Below, in pieces: positions 57,874 to 64,000 of a DNA stretch of 64,000 bases; position 1 is the first letter of the stretch; every line of letters begins with the position of its first letter. Position numbers and translations under genes: made by a program. This DNA is from an uncultured Oscillospiraceae bacterium. Its GTDB lineage: Bacteria; Bacillota; Clostridia; Oscillospirales; Ruminococcaceae. The stretch is from assembly GCA_900547455.1 (NCBI GenBank), contig URGV01000003.1, positions 41,323 to 105,322 on the forward strand, read 5' to 3'. The notes under the pieces were generated by a model. It saw only the letters and a program-made list of their open reading frames with translations, did no database searches and had not been told where the DNA came from.

Positions 57874-58651
57874 ACGTGTGGCCGCGGCCAGAGCCAAGGG
57901 CCGGCCGACCGGCAGCGATTTCATCGAGCACATCTTCGAGGGATTTGTCGAACTGCACGGTGACCGCCGTTTTGCCGACGACAAGGCGATTGTGGCCGGA
58001 GTTGCAATGCTCAACGATATGCCGGTGACGGTGATCGCCATCGACAGGGGAAAAGACACCAAAGAAAAGATCAAACGGAACTTCGGTTCTGCTCATCCGG
58101 AAGGCTACCGCAAGGCGCTGCGCCAGATGAAGCTGGCCGAGAAGTTTAACCGCCCGGTCATCTGCTTCATCGATACCTCCGGCGCCTACTGCGGCATCGG
58201 AGCGGAGGAGCGCGGCCAGGCTCAGGCTATCGCTGAAAACCTGATGGAGATGATGACCCTCAAAGTTCCGATCATCTCGATCTTCACCGGCGAAGGGGAG
58301 AGCGGCGGCGCTCTGGGGCTCGCAGTGGCCGACGAGGTCTGGATGTTGGAAAACGCGGTTTACTCGGTCATCTCGCCGGAGGGCTGTGCCAGCATCCTCT
58401 GGAAGGACGCCTCCAAGACAAAGGAAGCCTCCGAGTGCCTGAAGCTCACCGCCGAGGAGCTTTTAAACCTCAAGGTGGTCGAGCGTTCAATCCGCGAGCC
58501 GAAGGACCCAAAGGAAGGCTTTGAGAAGGTCTATCAGCGGCTGCGCCGGGATCTGTACAGCGCGCTGTGCCAGGGCAAAAAGCTCAGCCCGGAGGAATTG
58601 GTGGAGCGCCGCTATCAGCGCTTCCGCCGGATGGGGGAGGTGGCGGAATGA
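57860..58651 (+). CDS. accA: Acetyl-CoA carboxylase carboxyltransferase alpha subunit
   Basis: A 263-residue subunit, shorter than the 319 residues of E. coli because the N-terminal helical extension is reduced, as in many Firmicutes. Motifs: [21 protein letters not shown] near 30, [23 protein letters not shown] near 74 and [24 protein letters not shown] near 143. Its start AGGAGGAGCAGG-ATG lies within accD, and its stop overlaps the degV start as ATGA. Confidence 0.95.
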   Translation: MEAYKRVAAARAKGRPTGSDFIEHIFEGFVELHGDRRFADDKAIVAGVAMLNDMPVTVIAIDRGKDTKEKIKRNFGSAHPEGYRKALRQMKLAEKFNRPVICFIDTSGAYCGIGAEERGQAQAIAENLMEMMTLKVPIISIFTGEGESGGALGLAVADEVWMLENAVYSVISPEGCASILWKDASKTKEASECLKLTAEELLNLKVVERSIREPKDPKEGFEKVYQRLRRDLYSALCQGKKLSPEELVERRYQRFRRMGEVAE

Positions 58652-59487
58652 TTCGCATTGTTACCGACAGCACCGTCAACATCACGAAATCGGAAGCTGG
58701 CAAAATGGGCCTGACCGTCCTGCCGATGGGCTACACGGTCGATAACCAGCCCTATCTGGAGAGCTACACCGACTGCAACGGGCAGTTTGAGCCGCTGCTG
58801 CAGTCGCGCAATTTCACCACCAACCAGGTCTCGACCGAGAGCTTCGTCTCGGCCTTTTCAGAGATTGCCCGCAAGGGGGACGAGACGCTGTGCATCGTCA
58901 TCTCCTCCCGTCTCAGCGGCACCTACCGCAACGCCTTCTCGGCGGCGGAGCAGGTCAACCGCTATTATGGAGGGGAGAAGGTGCTGGTGCTCGATTCCTT
59001 CTCCACCGCAGGGGCAATGCTGCTGCTGTGCAGGCGTGCGCTGGAGCTCTCCAAAACCGTCTCCAGCCTGCATGAGCTGGCCGAGCGGATGCAGCAGGAG
59101 CGCGCCAAAACCGGTGTCGTCTTTTCGCTGGACAGCATGGACGCGCTGCGTCGCAGCGGCCGCATCGGCATCGTGCGCCAGTCGGTGAGCACCATCCTCA
59201 ATATCCGGCCGGTGCTGCGCTGTCAGGACGGCGCGGTGATCTCGCTGGGGACCGCGCGCGGCCGCACCGAGCAGATGAAGAAGCTGATCGACGCGATGAG
59301 CAACAATCCAAAGCAGATTGTCGTCAACGCTTCGCAGAAGCTGCAGCAGGAGCAGCTCTTCCAGCAGCTGCTGGTTCATCTGCGGGAGCGCTTTCCCAAG
59401 GCGCAGATTGCCGCTCACGGCGTTGGCCCAATCCTCAGCCACCATCTGGGCCGCGGAGCGATCGGCATTTCGTGGATGGAAGAATAG
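58648..59487 (+). CDS. degV: DegV-family (FakB-like) fatty acid-binding protein
   Basis: A 279-residue two-domain protein. The start [33 protein letters not shown] is the family signature; [14 protein letters not shown] and [20 protein letters not shown] mark the lipid-binding fold. Relatives such as FakB present bound fatty acids to the kinase FakA for use in membrane lipids. The start overlaps accA (ATGA), and it is the last gene of the fab operon, so fatty acid uptake or recycling may be co-regulated with synthesis. FakA is not in the window. Confidence 0.9.
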   Translation: MIRIVTDSTVNITKSEAGKMGLTVLPMGYTVDNQPYLESYTDCNGQFEPLLQSRNFTTNQVSTESFVSAFSEIARKGDETLCIVISSRLSGTYRNAFSAAEQVNRYYGGEKVLVLDSFSTAGAMLLLCRRALELSKTVSSLHELAERMQQERAKTGVVFSLDSMDALRRSGRIGIVRQSVSTILNIRPVLRCQDGAVISLGTARGRTEQMKKLIDAMSNNPKQIVVNASQKLQQEQLFQQLLVHLRERFPKAQIAAHGVGPILSHHLGRGAIGISWMEE

Positions 59488-59495
59488 TATGTTGG

Positions 59496-59537
59496 AAGCA
59501 GGAGCGTAAAGGCTCAGAGCCTTTGCACTCCTGCTTT
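59496..59537 (+). terminator. Long hairpin ending the fab operon
   Basis: AAGCAGGAG with CTCCTGCTT outside, TAAAGGCTC-like inner arms inside. Only a short T run follows (TTTGCTG), so termination may be weak, but it ends the 11-gene transcript. Confidence 0.65.
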
Positions 59538-59557
59538 GCTGTCTAAAGGAAAGAGAA

Positions 59558-59594
59558 AAAAGCTCCCCCCCGACAACTTTGCCGGGGGGAAGCT
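59558..59594 (-). terminator. Terminator of the small conserved gene (- strand)
   Basis: AGCT-CCCCCCG / CGGGGGG-AGCT with one mismatch and a 10-base loop; read on the - strand it is followed by six T. Confidence 0.8.
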
Positions 59595-59608
59595 TGCAGT
59601 CTTACGAT

Positions 59609-59887
59609 TTATTTGTTGTGGCGGTCGAGCCAGATGCTGGCGATTGCCAGCGCCTCATACAATCCGTCCCGTTCCGCTTTGTTGAGCATCCGCTCCTTGA
59701 GCGGCAGGCTTTCGTCGGTGGCGATCAGCTGGACCGAAACCTTGGTCGCGGTGTTGATTCCGTGGGCAGGCGCCTGGGATTTCACCTGCAGATGGGCCAC
59801 ACATTTGTCACCCATGCTGCCATAGTACAGCGTGTCCCCGCTGCGCACCAGCGGCCTGCCTTTATACATCAAAAATTCCTGTGCCAA
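59609..59887 (-). CDS. Small conserved protein of unknown function (ireB neighbour)
   Basis: A 92-residue protein: AQEFLMYKGRPLVRSGDTLYYGSMGDKCVAHLQV, then VSVQLIATDESLPLKERMLNKAERDGLYEALAIASIWLDRH. It has no signal peptide or known motif. The pattern looks like a small conserved family of Clostridia. The start is taken as TTG (59887) eight bases after GGGAG, because no ATG or GTG fits. It lies downstream of ireB on the same strand. Confidence 0.75.
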   Translation of the reverse strand: MAQEFLMYKGRPLVRSGDTLYYGSMGDKCVAHLQVKSQAPAHGINTATKVSVQLIATDESLPLKERMLNKAERDGLYEALAIASIWLDRHNK

Positions 59888-60010
59888 AACAAAAACTCCC
59901 TTCCATGTTGTGATGTGGTGCAAAAAACGGACAGCCAGCAGCTGCCCGCATTCTGTGTACGAACCGTCGGGCCAAAGAAACGCCCCACGGCATCGAAAAA
60001 CTGAACCGCC

Positions 60011-60256
60011 TTAGGAATCAAGGTAGGACTTGACCAGAATCTGCAAAAGCTCATCCCGGTCGATCCGGCGGATCAGGCTGCGCGCGTTGTTGTAGGTGGT
60101 GATATAGGTCGGGTCCTCCGAAAGGATGTAGCCGACAATCTGATTGATCGGGTTGTAGCCCTTTTGCCGCAGCGCATCGTAGATGACGGTCAGCGTTTGC
60201 TTGATTTCCTTTTCCTTGTCATCGTGCAGCGAAAAAGAGATGGTTGGTTCATGCAT
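60011..60256 (-). CDS. ireB: IreB family regulatory phosphoprotein (UPF0297)
   Basis: An 81-residue protein with the family core IKQTLTVIYDALRQKGYNPINQIVGYILSEDPTYITTYNNARSLIRRIDRDELLQILVKSYL. In Enterococcus IreB is phosphorylated by the Ser/Thr kinase IreK and controls cephalosporin resistance. In many Firmicutes it precedes ruvX and yrzB, which are not here. GGAGG lies nine bases before the ATG, and a good promoter lies upstream. Confidence 0.93.
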   Translation of the reverse strand: MHEPTISFSLHDDKEKEIKQTLTVIYDALRQKGYNPINQIVGYILSEDPTYITTYNNARSLIRRIDRDELLQILVKSYLDS

Positions 60257-60367
60257 ACACAAATACCTCCGCTTCCCGCGGATGACGCAGGCCTGCTGGC
60301 CGCGCCGGCACGGGGTAAATTGTCTTAAACAGACTGTTTTGGGATACATCGATTATCACACATCATA

Positions 60368-60396
60368 ATCATACCGCAAATGCGGTGGTTTTTCAA
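60368..60396 (-). promoter_or_regulatory. Sigma-A promoter of ireB
   Basis: On the - strand TTGAAA (60391-60396), 17-base spacer containing CCGCATTTGCGG, TATGAT (60368-60373). Confidence 0.8.
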
Positions 60397-60473
60397 CCAA
60401 AGGGGAGGAAATTTATTTTATTTTAACAATTCGTCTGGTTAGATGTTGGCGGTTTTGCTAAATCCACCTTGCC

Positions 60474-61352
60474 TTACAGCTCGGAGAGTTCAGGGTAGTT
60501 GCCGAGGAACTGGAAGTAATCGATGTCCCCCGCCAACGCTCCCAGTGCGCGCTGGACGTGCTCCTGCGCCATGTTTCCGGCAAAATCCCAGTAGAACAAA
60601 AATTCAAACGGGCTGTCCGGGATGGGTCGGGACTCCAGCTTGAGCAGGTTAATCTTCTGCTCGGCAAAGCGGCTGAGCGCCGCATACAGCGCCCCCGCCT
60701 TGTGCTGCACCCGCACCACCAGGCTGATCCGCCCGCAGGCGGGGTCCAGCACCGACTGGCGGGCCAGAATGACAAACCGGGTGAAGTTGTCCCGCCGGTT
60801 CTGGATGCCCTGCTGCAGCACCTGCAGGCCGTACATCTTGGCGCACTGCTCCGAGCCGATGGCCGCCAGGGTAGGATTGCCCGCTTCGGCCACAAATTTT
60901 GCCGAAGCTGCCGAGTTGGAGTAAGGGGTCGCGGTCAGCTGGGGGTTGGCTTTAAAAAAGTCGGAGCACTGATGCAGCGCCTGCTCGTGGGAGTAGACCT
61001 GGCGCAGATCTTCCAGCTTTCCGCCCGGCAGGGTGAGCAGCGAGTGCTCGATCTTGACCGTCACGCTGCCCACGATGAACAGGTGGTAGCGCAGCATCAG
61101 GTCGTAGTTGTCGGTCACCGAACCGGCCAGCGTGTTCTCGATGGGGATGACGCCGTAGCGCTGTTCCCCGCTGCTGACCGCCTGGAATACCTCCTCGAAG
61201 GTGGGATAAAACCGGATGTCCGGCTGCTCAAACGCCTGCAGGCAGGCCTTGTGGGAGAAGGCCCCCGCCACCCCCTGGCAGGCTGCCTGGGCGGGAAGGA
61301 AGAGGGTGTTCTCCGATTCATTCAGGCGGATGATCCGCTCGATCTCTTTCAT
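60474..61352 (-). CDS. pheA: Prephenate dehydratase
   Basis: A 292-residue enzyme of phenylalanine synthesis that makes phenylpyruvate from prephenate. PDT domain: GVAGAFSHKACLQAF near 28, PIENTLAGSVTDNYDLM near 74 and the catalytic TRF in RRDNFTRFVIL near 190. ACT domain with the Phe-binding ESRP: NLLKLESRPI near 237. The N-terminal 25 residues are too short for a chorismate mutase domain, so it is monofunctional. The start overlaps the aroC stop (ATGA). Confidence 0.93.
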   Translation of the reverse strand: MKEIERIIRLNESENTLFLPAQAACQGVAGAFSHKACLQAFEQPDIRFYPTFEEVFQAVSSGEQRYGVIPIENTLAGSVTDNYDLMLRYHLFIVGSVTVKIEHSLLTLPGGKLEDLRQVYSHEQALHQCSDFFKANPQLTATPYSNSAASAKFVAEAGNPTLAAIGSEQCAKMYGLQVLQQGIQNRRDNFTRFVILARQSVLDPACGRISLVVRVQHKAGALYAALSRFAEQKINLLKLESRPIPDSPFEFLFYWDFAGNMAQEHVQRALGALAGDIDYFQFLGNYPELSEL

Positions 61353-62509
61353 CTTGTGCTGCCCCCTTTGCGGGAAGGATTTTTTGGCACGAGGTCGGAG
61401 CCGAGCATCAGGTCCATCAGCGCGATGGCAGCAGCCGACTCGATGCAGGGCACCGCCCGCCGGACAATGCATGGGTCGTGCCGCCCGGTGATCGAGAGCT
61501 CGACGTTTTCGCCGGTTTTAAAGTTGACCGTCCGCTGCTTCTGCGCAATCGAGGGGGTGGGCTTGATGGCCGCGCGGAAGATGACCGGCATCCCGTCGGT
61601 GATGCCGCCCAGGATGCCGCCGTTGTGGTTGGTGGCGGTCAGCACCTCCTTGCTGGAGGCGGCATTTTCCCGGATGTAAAACGGGTCGTTTGCCTGGCTG
61701 CCCTGCAGAGAGGAAAGGCCGAATCCAAGGCCGAACTCCACCCCTTTGACTGCAGGGATGCCGAACAGCAGGGAGGAAATTTTGCTCTCCACGCAGTCGA
61801 ACATCGGGTCACCGATGCCGGCGGGAACGCCCGCGATGGCGCACTCGATCACCCCGCCGACCGAATCGAGCTGGTCGCGGCAGTGCTCGATCAGCTTCTG
61901 CATCCGCTCGCCGGCTTTGTCGTCCAGCACGGGGAAAAATTTCTCCTGTACGGCCAACAGGGTGTCCGGCTCGATCGAAACCGGGTCGAAGGGCTTGTCC
62001 TGCACGCTGCCGATCGAGGCGATGTGCGCCCCGACCTCGATGCCAAAGCCGCGCAGATACTGCTTGGCGATGCCGCCCGCAAAGCACAGGGGAGCGGTCA
62101 GCCGCCCGGAAAAGTGTCCGCCGCCCCGGATGTCGTTGCAGCCGTGGTAGCGCACAAAGCCGGTGTAGTCGGCGTGGCCGGGCCGGGCCACTGCCCGCAG
62201 CTGCTCATAGTCCTTGGACTGGGTGTTGCCGTTTTCGATCAGGGCGCACACCGGCGTGCCGCAGGCAATCATATACCCGGGATGCTCCCCGTCCGGCAGC
62301 AGCCCGCTGATGATCTGCGGAAAGTCCTTTTCGATGCGCGGGGTGTCCAGCTTGCCCCCGCGGGAGCTGCGCCGGGCCAGAAAGTGGAGCAGTCGTTCAG
62401 GATCCAGGCGTATGCCGGCGGGAATGCCGTCGATCACTACGCCGATGCCTTTGGAGTGGCTTTCCCCAAAGATGGAAATTTTGATGTTAGTCCCCCAGGT
62501 CGATGACAT
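61349..62509 (-). CDS. aroC: Chorismate synthase
   Basis: A 386-residue FMN-dependent enzyme that converts EPSP to chorismate. Family signatures: GESHSKGIGVVIDGIPAG near 16, RPGHADYTGFVRYHGCNDIRGGGHFSGR near 110 and SDGMPVIFR-like GGITDGMPVIFRAAIKPTPSI near 305. AGGAGGG lies nine bases before the ATG inside aroA, overlapping by 23 bases. It is the middle gene of aroA-aroC-pheA. Confidence 0.95.
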   Translation of the reverse strand: MSSTWGTNIKISIFGESHSKGIGVVIDGIPAGIRLDPERLLHFLARRSSRGGKLDTPRIEKDFPQIISGLLPDGEHPGYMIACGTPVCALIENGNTQSKDYEQLRAVARPGHADYTGFVRYHGCNDIRGGGHFSGRLTAPLCFAGGIAKQYLRGFGIEVGAHIASIGSVQDKPFDPVSIEPDTLLAVQEKFFPVLDDKAGERMQKLIEHCRDQLDSVGGVIECAIAGVPAGIGDPMFDCVESKISSLLFGIPAVKGVEFGLGFGLSSLQGSQANDPFYIRENAASSKEVLTATNHNGGILGGITDGMPVIFRAAIKPTPSIAQKQRTVNFKTGENVELSITGRHDPCIVRRAVPCIESAAAIALMDLMLGSDLVPKNPSRKGGSTR

Positions 62510-63806
62510 CGACTTTCCCTCCTGTCTTGATAAAATCTTGATAAAAATCGGGGTAGGATTTGTTTACACAGAGCGGGTCGCGGATCAGCACCGGCTGGTC
62601 ACAGCGCAGTGAGGCAACCGCCATCGACATGGCAATGCGGTGGTCGTTGAAGGAATCGACAAGGCCGCCGCTCAGCATGGGATTGCCGCGAATGATCAGC
62701 CCATCCGCTGTCTCCTCAATATCCGCCCCAATGGCCTGCAGGCAGTCGTGGACGGCGCGCAGCCGGTCGCTTTCCTTTAAGCGCAGCCGCTGGGCGTTGA
62801 TAATGCGGGTCTCGCCCTCGGCGACGGCGGCGCAGACCGAGAGGATGGGGATGATGTCTGGAATCTGGCTGCCGTCGATCACCGTGCCGTGCAGCTTGGA
62901 GGGGCAGGCGATGACGCTGTCCTGCCCCACAGTGATGTTGGCGCCCATCTGCCGCAGGACGTCACAGATTGCCTTGTCCCCCTGCAGCGACTGTGGGGAG
63001 AGGCCGGCGACCTCGAGTTTTTTTTGGCCGATAACGCCGGCGGCAATCCAGAAGGCGGCGTTGCTCCAGTCGCCTTGGGCGGTCAGCTCTCCCGGCGTGC
63101 GGTACTGCTGTCCGCCGGAAATGGACCAGCCGTTTTCGATTGCTTCAATGCGGATACCGAAGCGGGCAAGTACCTCCAGCGTCATATCCACGTACCCCTT
63201 GGACTGCAACGGGGAGGAGAGCAGGATGCGGCTGTCACCCTGTAGAAGCGGGAGGGCGAACAGCAGGCCGGTGATGTACTGCGAGCTGATGTCCCCGGCA
63301 AAGACAAAATCGCCGCTCTGAAGCTGTCCGGTCAGCTCCAGCGGCAGGGTCTCGCCGCCGGAGGGCAGAGCAATCTGCACCCCGTGCTCCCGCAGCCGGG
63401 TGAGCATCGGCTCCATCGGGCGCTGCGGCAGCCGGCCCTTCCCGGTAAAGACGGCGCTTTGTCCCAGCGCGGCCAGAACCGGCACCAGAAAGCGCAGGGT
63501 CGAGCCGGATTCGCCGCAGTCGCAGCAGCGGACATGGCGGTCAAGTTCCAGCTTGCCGCCGACGGTGATGCAGTCCTCGCCGAAGGTGACGCTGCGCCCC
63601 AGCGCCTGCAGCACGCGGGCGGTAGCATGGATGTCTTCGGAGAGGGTGCAGCGGTGGATGAGCGTCTCCCCCTTGCTCAGCGCCGCCGCGATCAGCAGGC
63701 GGTGGAGGTCGGATTTGGAGATGGGGGTATATAGCTGCACAGCGGGCTGGCAGCTGGCAGTTTGATGTTCCCCGTCTGCGGACGGGGAGACTTGATAGGC
63801 TAACAT
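62487..63806 (-). CDS. aroA: 3-phosphoshikimate 1-carboxyvinyltransferase (EPSP synthase)
   Basis: A 439-residue enzyme of the shikimate pathway. PISKSDLHRLLIAAAL near 29 is the PEP/S3P loop; CGESGSTLRFLVPVLAALG near 88; GRLPQRPMEPM near 112 is the class motif with the Pro-Met region; ESDRLRAV near 345 and DHRIAMS near 389 complete the site. The start at 63806 follows AAAGGAGG by seven bases; the open frame continues to 63980 over a repeat element. It heads the aro-phe operon. Confidence 0.95.
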   Translation of the reverse strand: MLAYQVSPSADGEHQTASCQPAVQLYTPISKSDLHRLLIAAALSKGETLIHRCTLSEDIHATARVLQALGRSVTFGEDCITVGGKLELDRHVRCCDCGESGSTLRFLVPVLAALGQSAVFTGKGRLPQRPMEPMLTRLREHGVQIALPSGGETLPLELTGQLQSGDFVFAGDISSQYITGLLFALPLLQGDSRILLSSPLQSKGYVDMTLEVLARFGIRIEAIENGWSISGGQQYRTPGELTAQGDWSNAAFWIAAGVIGQKKLEVAGLSPQSLQGDKAICDVLRQMGANITVGQDSVIACPSKLHGTVIDGSQIPDIIPILSVCAAVAEGETRIINAQRLRLKESDRLRAVHDCLQAIGADIEETADGLIIRGNPMLSGGLVDSFNDHRIAMSMAVASLRCDQPVLIRDPLCVNKSYPDFYQDFIKTGGKVDVIDLGD

Positions 63807-63840
63807 AACAGTTCCTCCTTTCAGGCCGCAGGGCCGCGGC

Positions 63841-63980
63841 GCGGGGGCTTTTTTGCATGGGCGGGGCTCCTGCGAACCCCGATGCGAGGAGGGCTGATGC
63901 CCTCCTCTGCGCTCCTCCAAAGGGAGGGCGCTCCGCCCCTCCGACCCCGGGTGACTTTCTTGCGAAAAGAAAGTCACCAA
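63841..63980. repeat. GC-rich intergenic hairpin repeat upstream of aroA
   Basis: GAGGAGGGC / GCCCTCCTC (63886-63894 with 63899-63907) with a TGAT loop, and GTGACTTTCTT / AAGAAAGTCAC (63951-63961 with 63967-63977). The first has the frame GCGAGG...CCTCTGC-x-CTCC shared with 10380-10405. No clear aroA promoter is seen within it. Confidence 0.6.
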
Positions 63981-64000
63981 AGATTCGCCAGGAACCTCCT

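Noticed and set aside
63807..64000. T-box or attenuator for the aroA-aroC-pheA operon
   Set aside because: No T-box sequence, specifier loop, leader peptide with Phe codons or terminator/antiterminator pair was seen; the hairpins there look like a dispersed repeat.

Overview
The window reads as a chromosomal segment of a fairly high-G+C member of the Clostridia, most likely Oscillospirales/Ruminococcaceae-like. This is an inference. It rests on strong AGGAGG ribosome binding sites, sigma-A promoters of the TTGACA-N17-TATAAT type, Firmicutes-type gene families (ClpC, FabK instead of FabI, a FabT-like MarR regulator, YlxM-Ffh, HPr with Ser46, IreB) and Firmicutes gene order around ffh-rpsP-khpA-rimM-trmD. 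No rRNA, tRNA, CRISPR array, integrase or transposase was seen.

Layout. 1-5.3 kb: end of an unidentified gene, clpC, a tiny Cys/Asn/Gly-rich protein, and ftsH. 5.3-10.3 kb: histidine degradation from urocanate onward (hutU, ftcD, hutI, a cyclodeaminase) with no hutH. 10.4-13.7 kb: a ZIP metal transporter and feoAB, sharing a 16-bp operator-like dyad. 13.7-24 kb: mixed single genes (methyltransferase, variant PTS enzyme I, membrane dipeptidase, XRE regulator divergent from a frameshifted TM2 gene, UMF1-type MFS, D-aminopeptidase, amidase-like hydrolase, threonine aldolase, nitroreductase with an ArsR regulator). 24-29.5 kb: ylxM-ffh, rpsP-khpA, an AAC(3)-like acetyltransferase, rimM-trmD, then ptsH. 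29.5-46.4 kb: uvrC, uvrB and uvrA spread over 15 kb, interleaved with rsmD-coaD, a TraX-like membrane protein, an RluA-type synthase, radC, a secreted PEGA-like protein, a GNAT/GrpB/nucleotidyltransferase trio, a flavodiiron protein and an iron-sulfur flavoprotein-like gene. 46.5-48.3 kb: a visibly AT-rich island with a secreted trypsin-like protease and a secreted two-repeat companion. 48.5-59.5 kb: a complete type II fatty acid synthesis operon (fabT-fabH-acpP-fabK-fabD-fabG-fabF-accB-fabZ-accC-accD-accA) ending in a translationally coupled degV. 59.6-64 kb: two small conserved genes including ireB, then aroA-aroC-pheA.

How the genes work together. The fab/acc block encodes acetyl-CoA carboxylase and every elongation-cycle enzyme; the MarR-type regulator at its head probably represses it through a dyad over its own -10. 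The hut genes turn urocanate into glutamate and one-carbon-loaded tetrahydrofolate. aroA-aroC-pheA run from shikimate-3-phosphate to phenylpyruvate. ZIP and Feo probably respond to the same metal-sensing repressor. The most unusual features are the AT-rich protease island with a 49-bp nested palindrome over its promoter, an enzyme I lacking the usual catalytic cysteine, an AAC(3)-like gene inside the ribosome-maturation cluster, the paired XRE operators around a broken TM2 gene, and the Cys-rich mini-protein behind a sigma-K-like promoter. No clearly new multi-gene system could be demonstrated.
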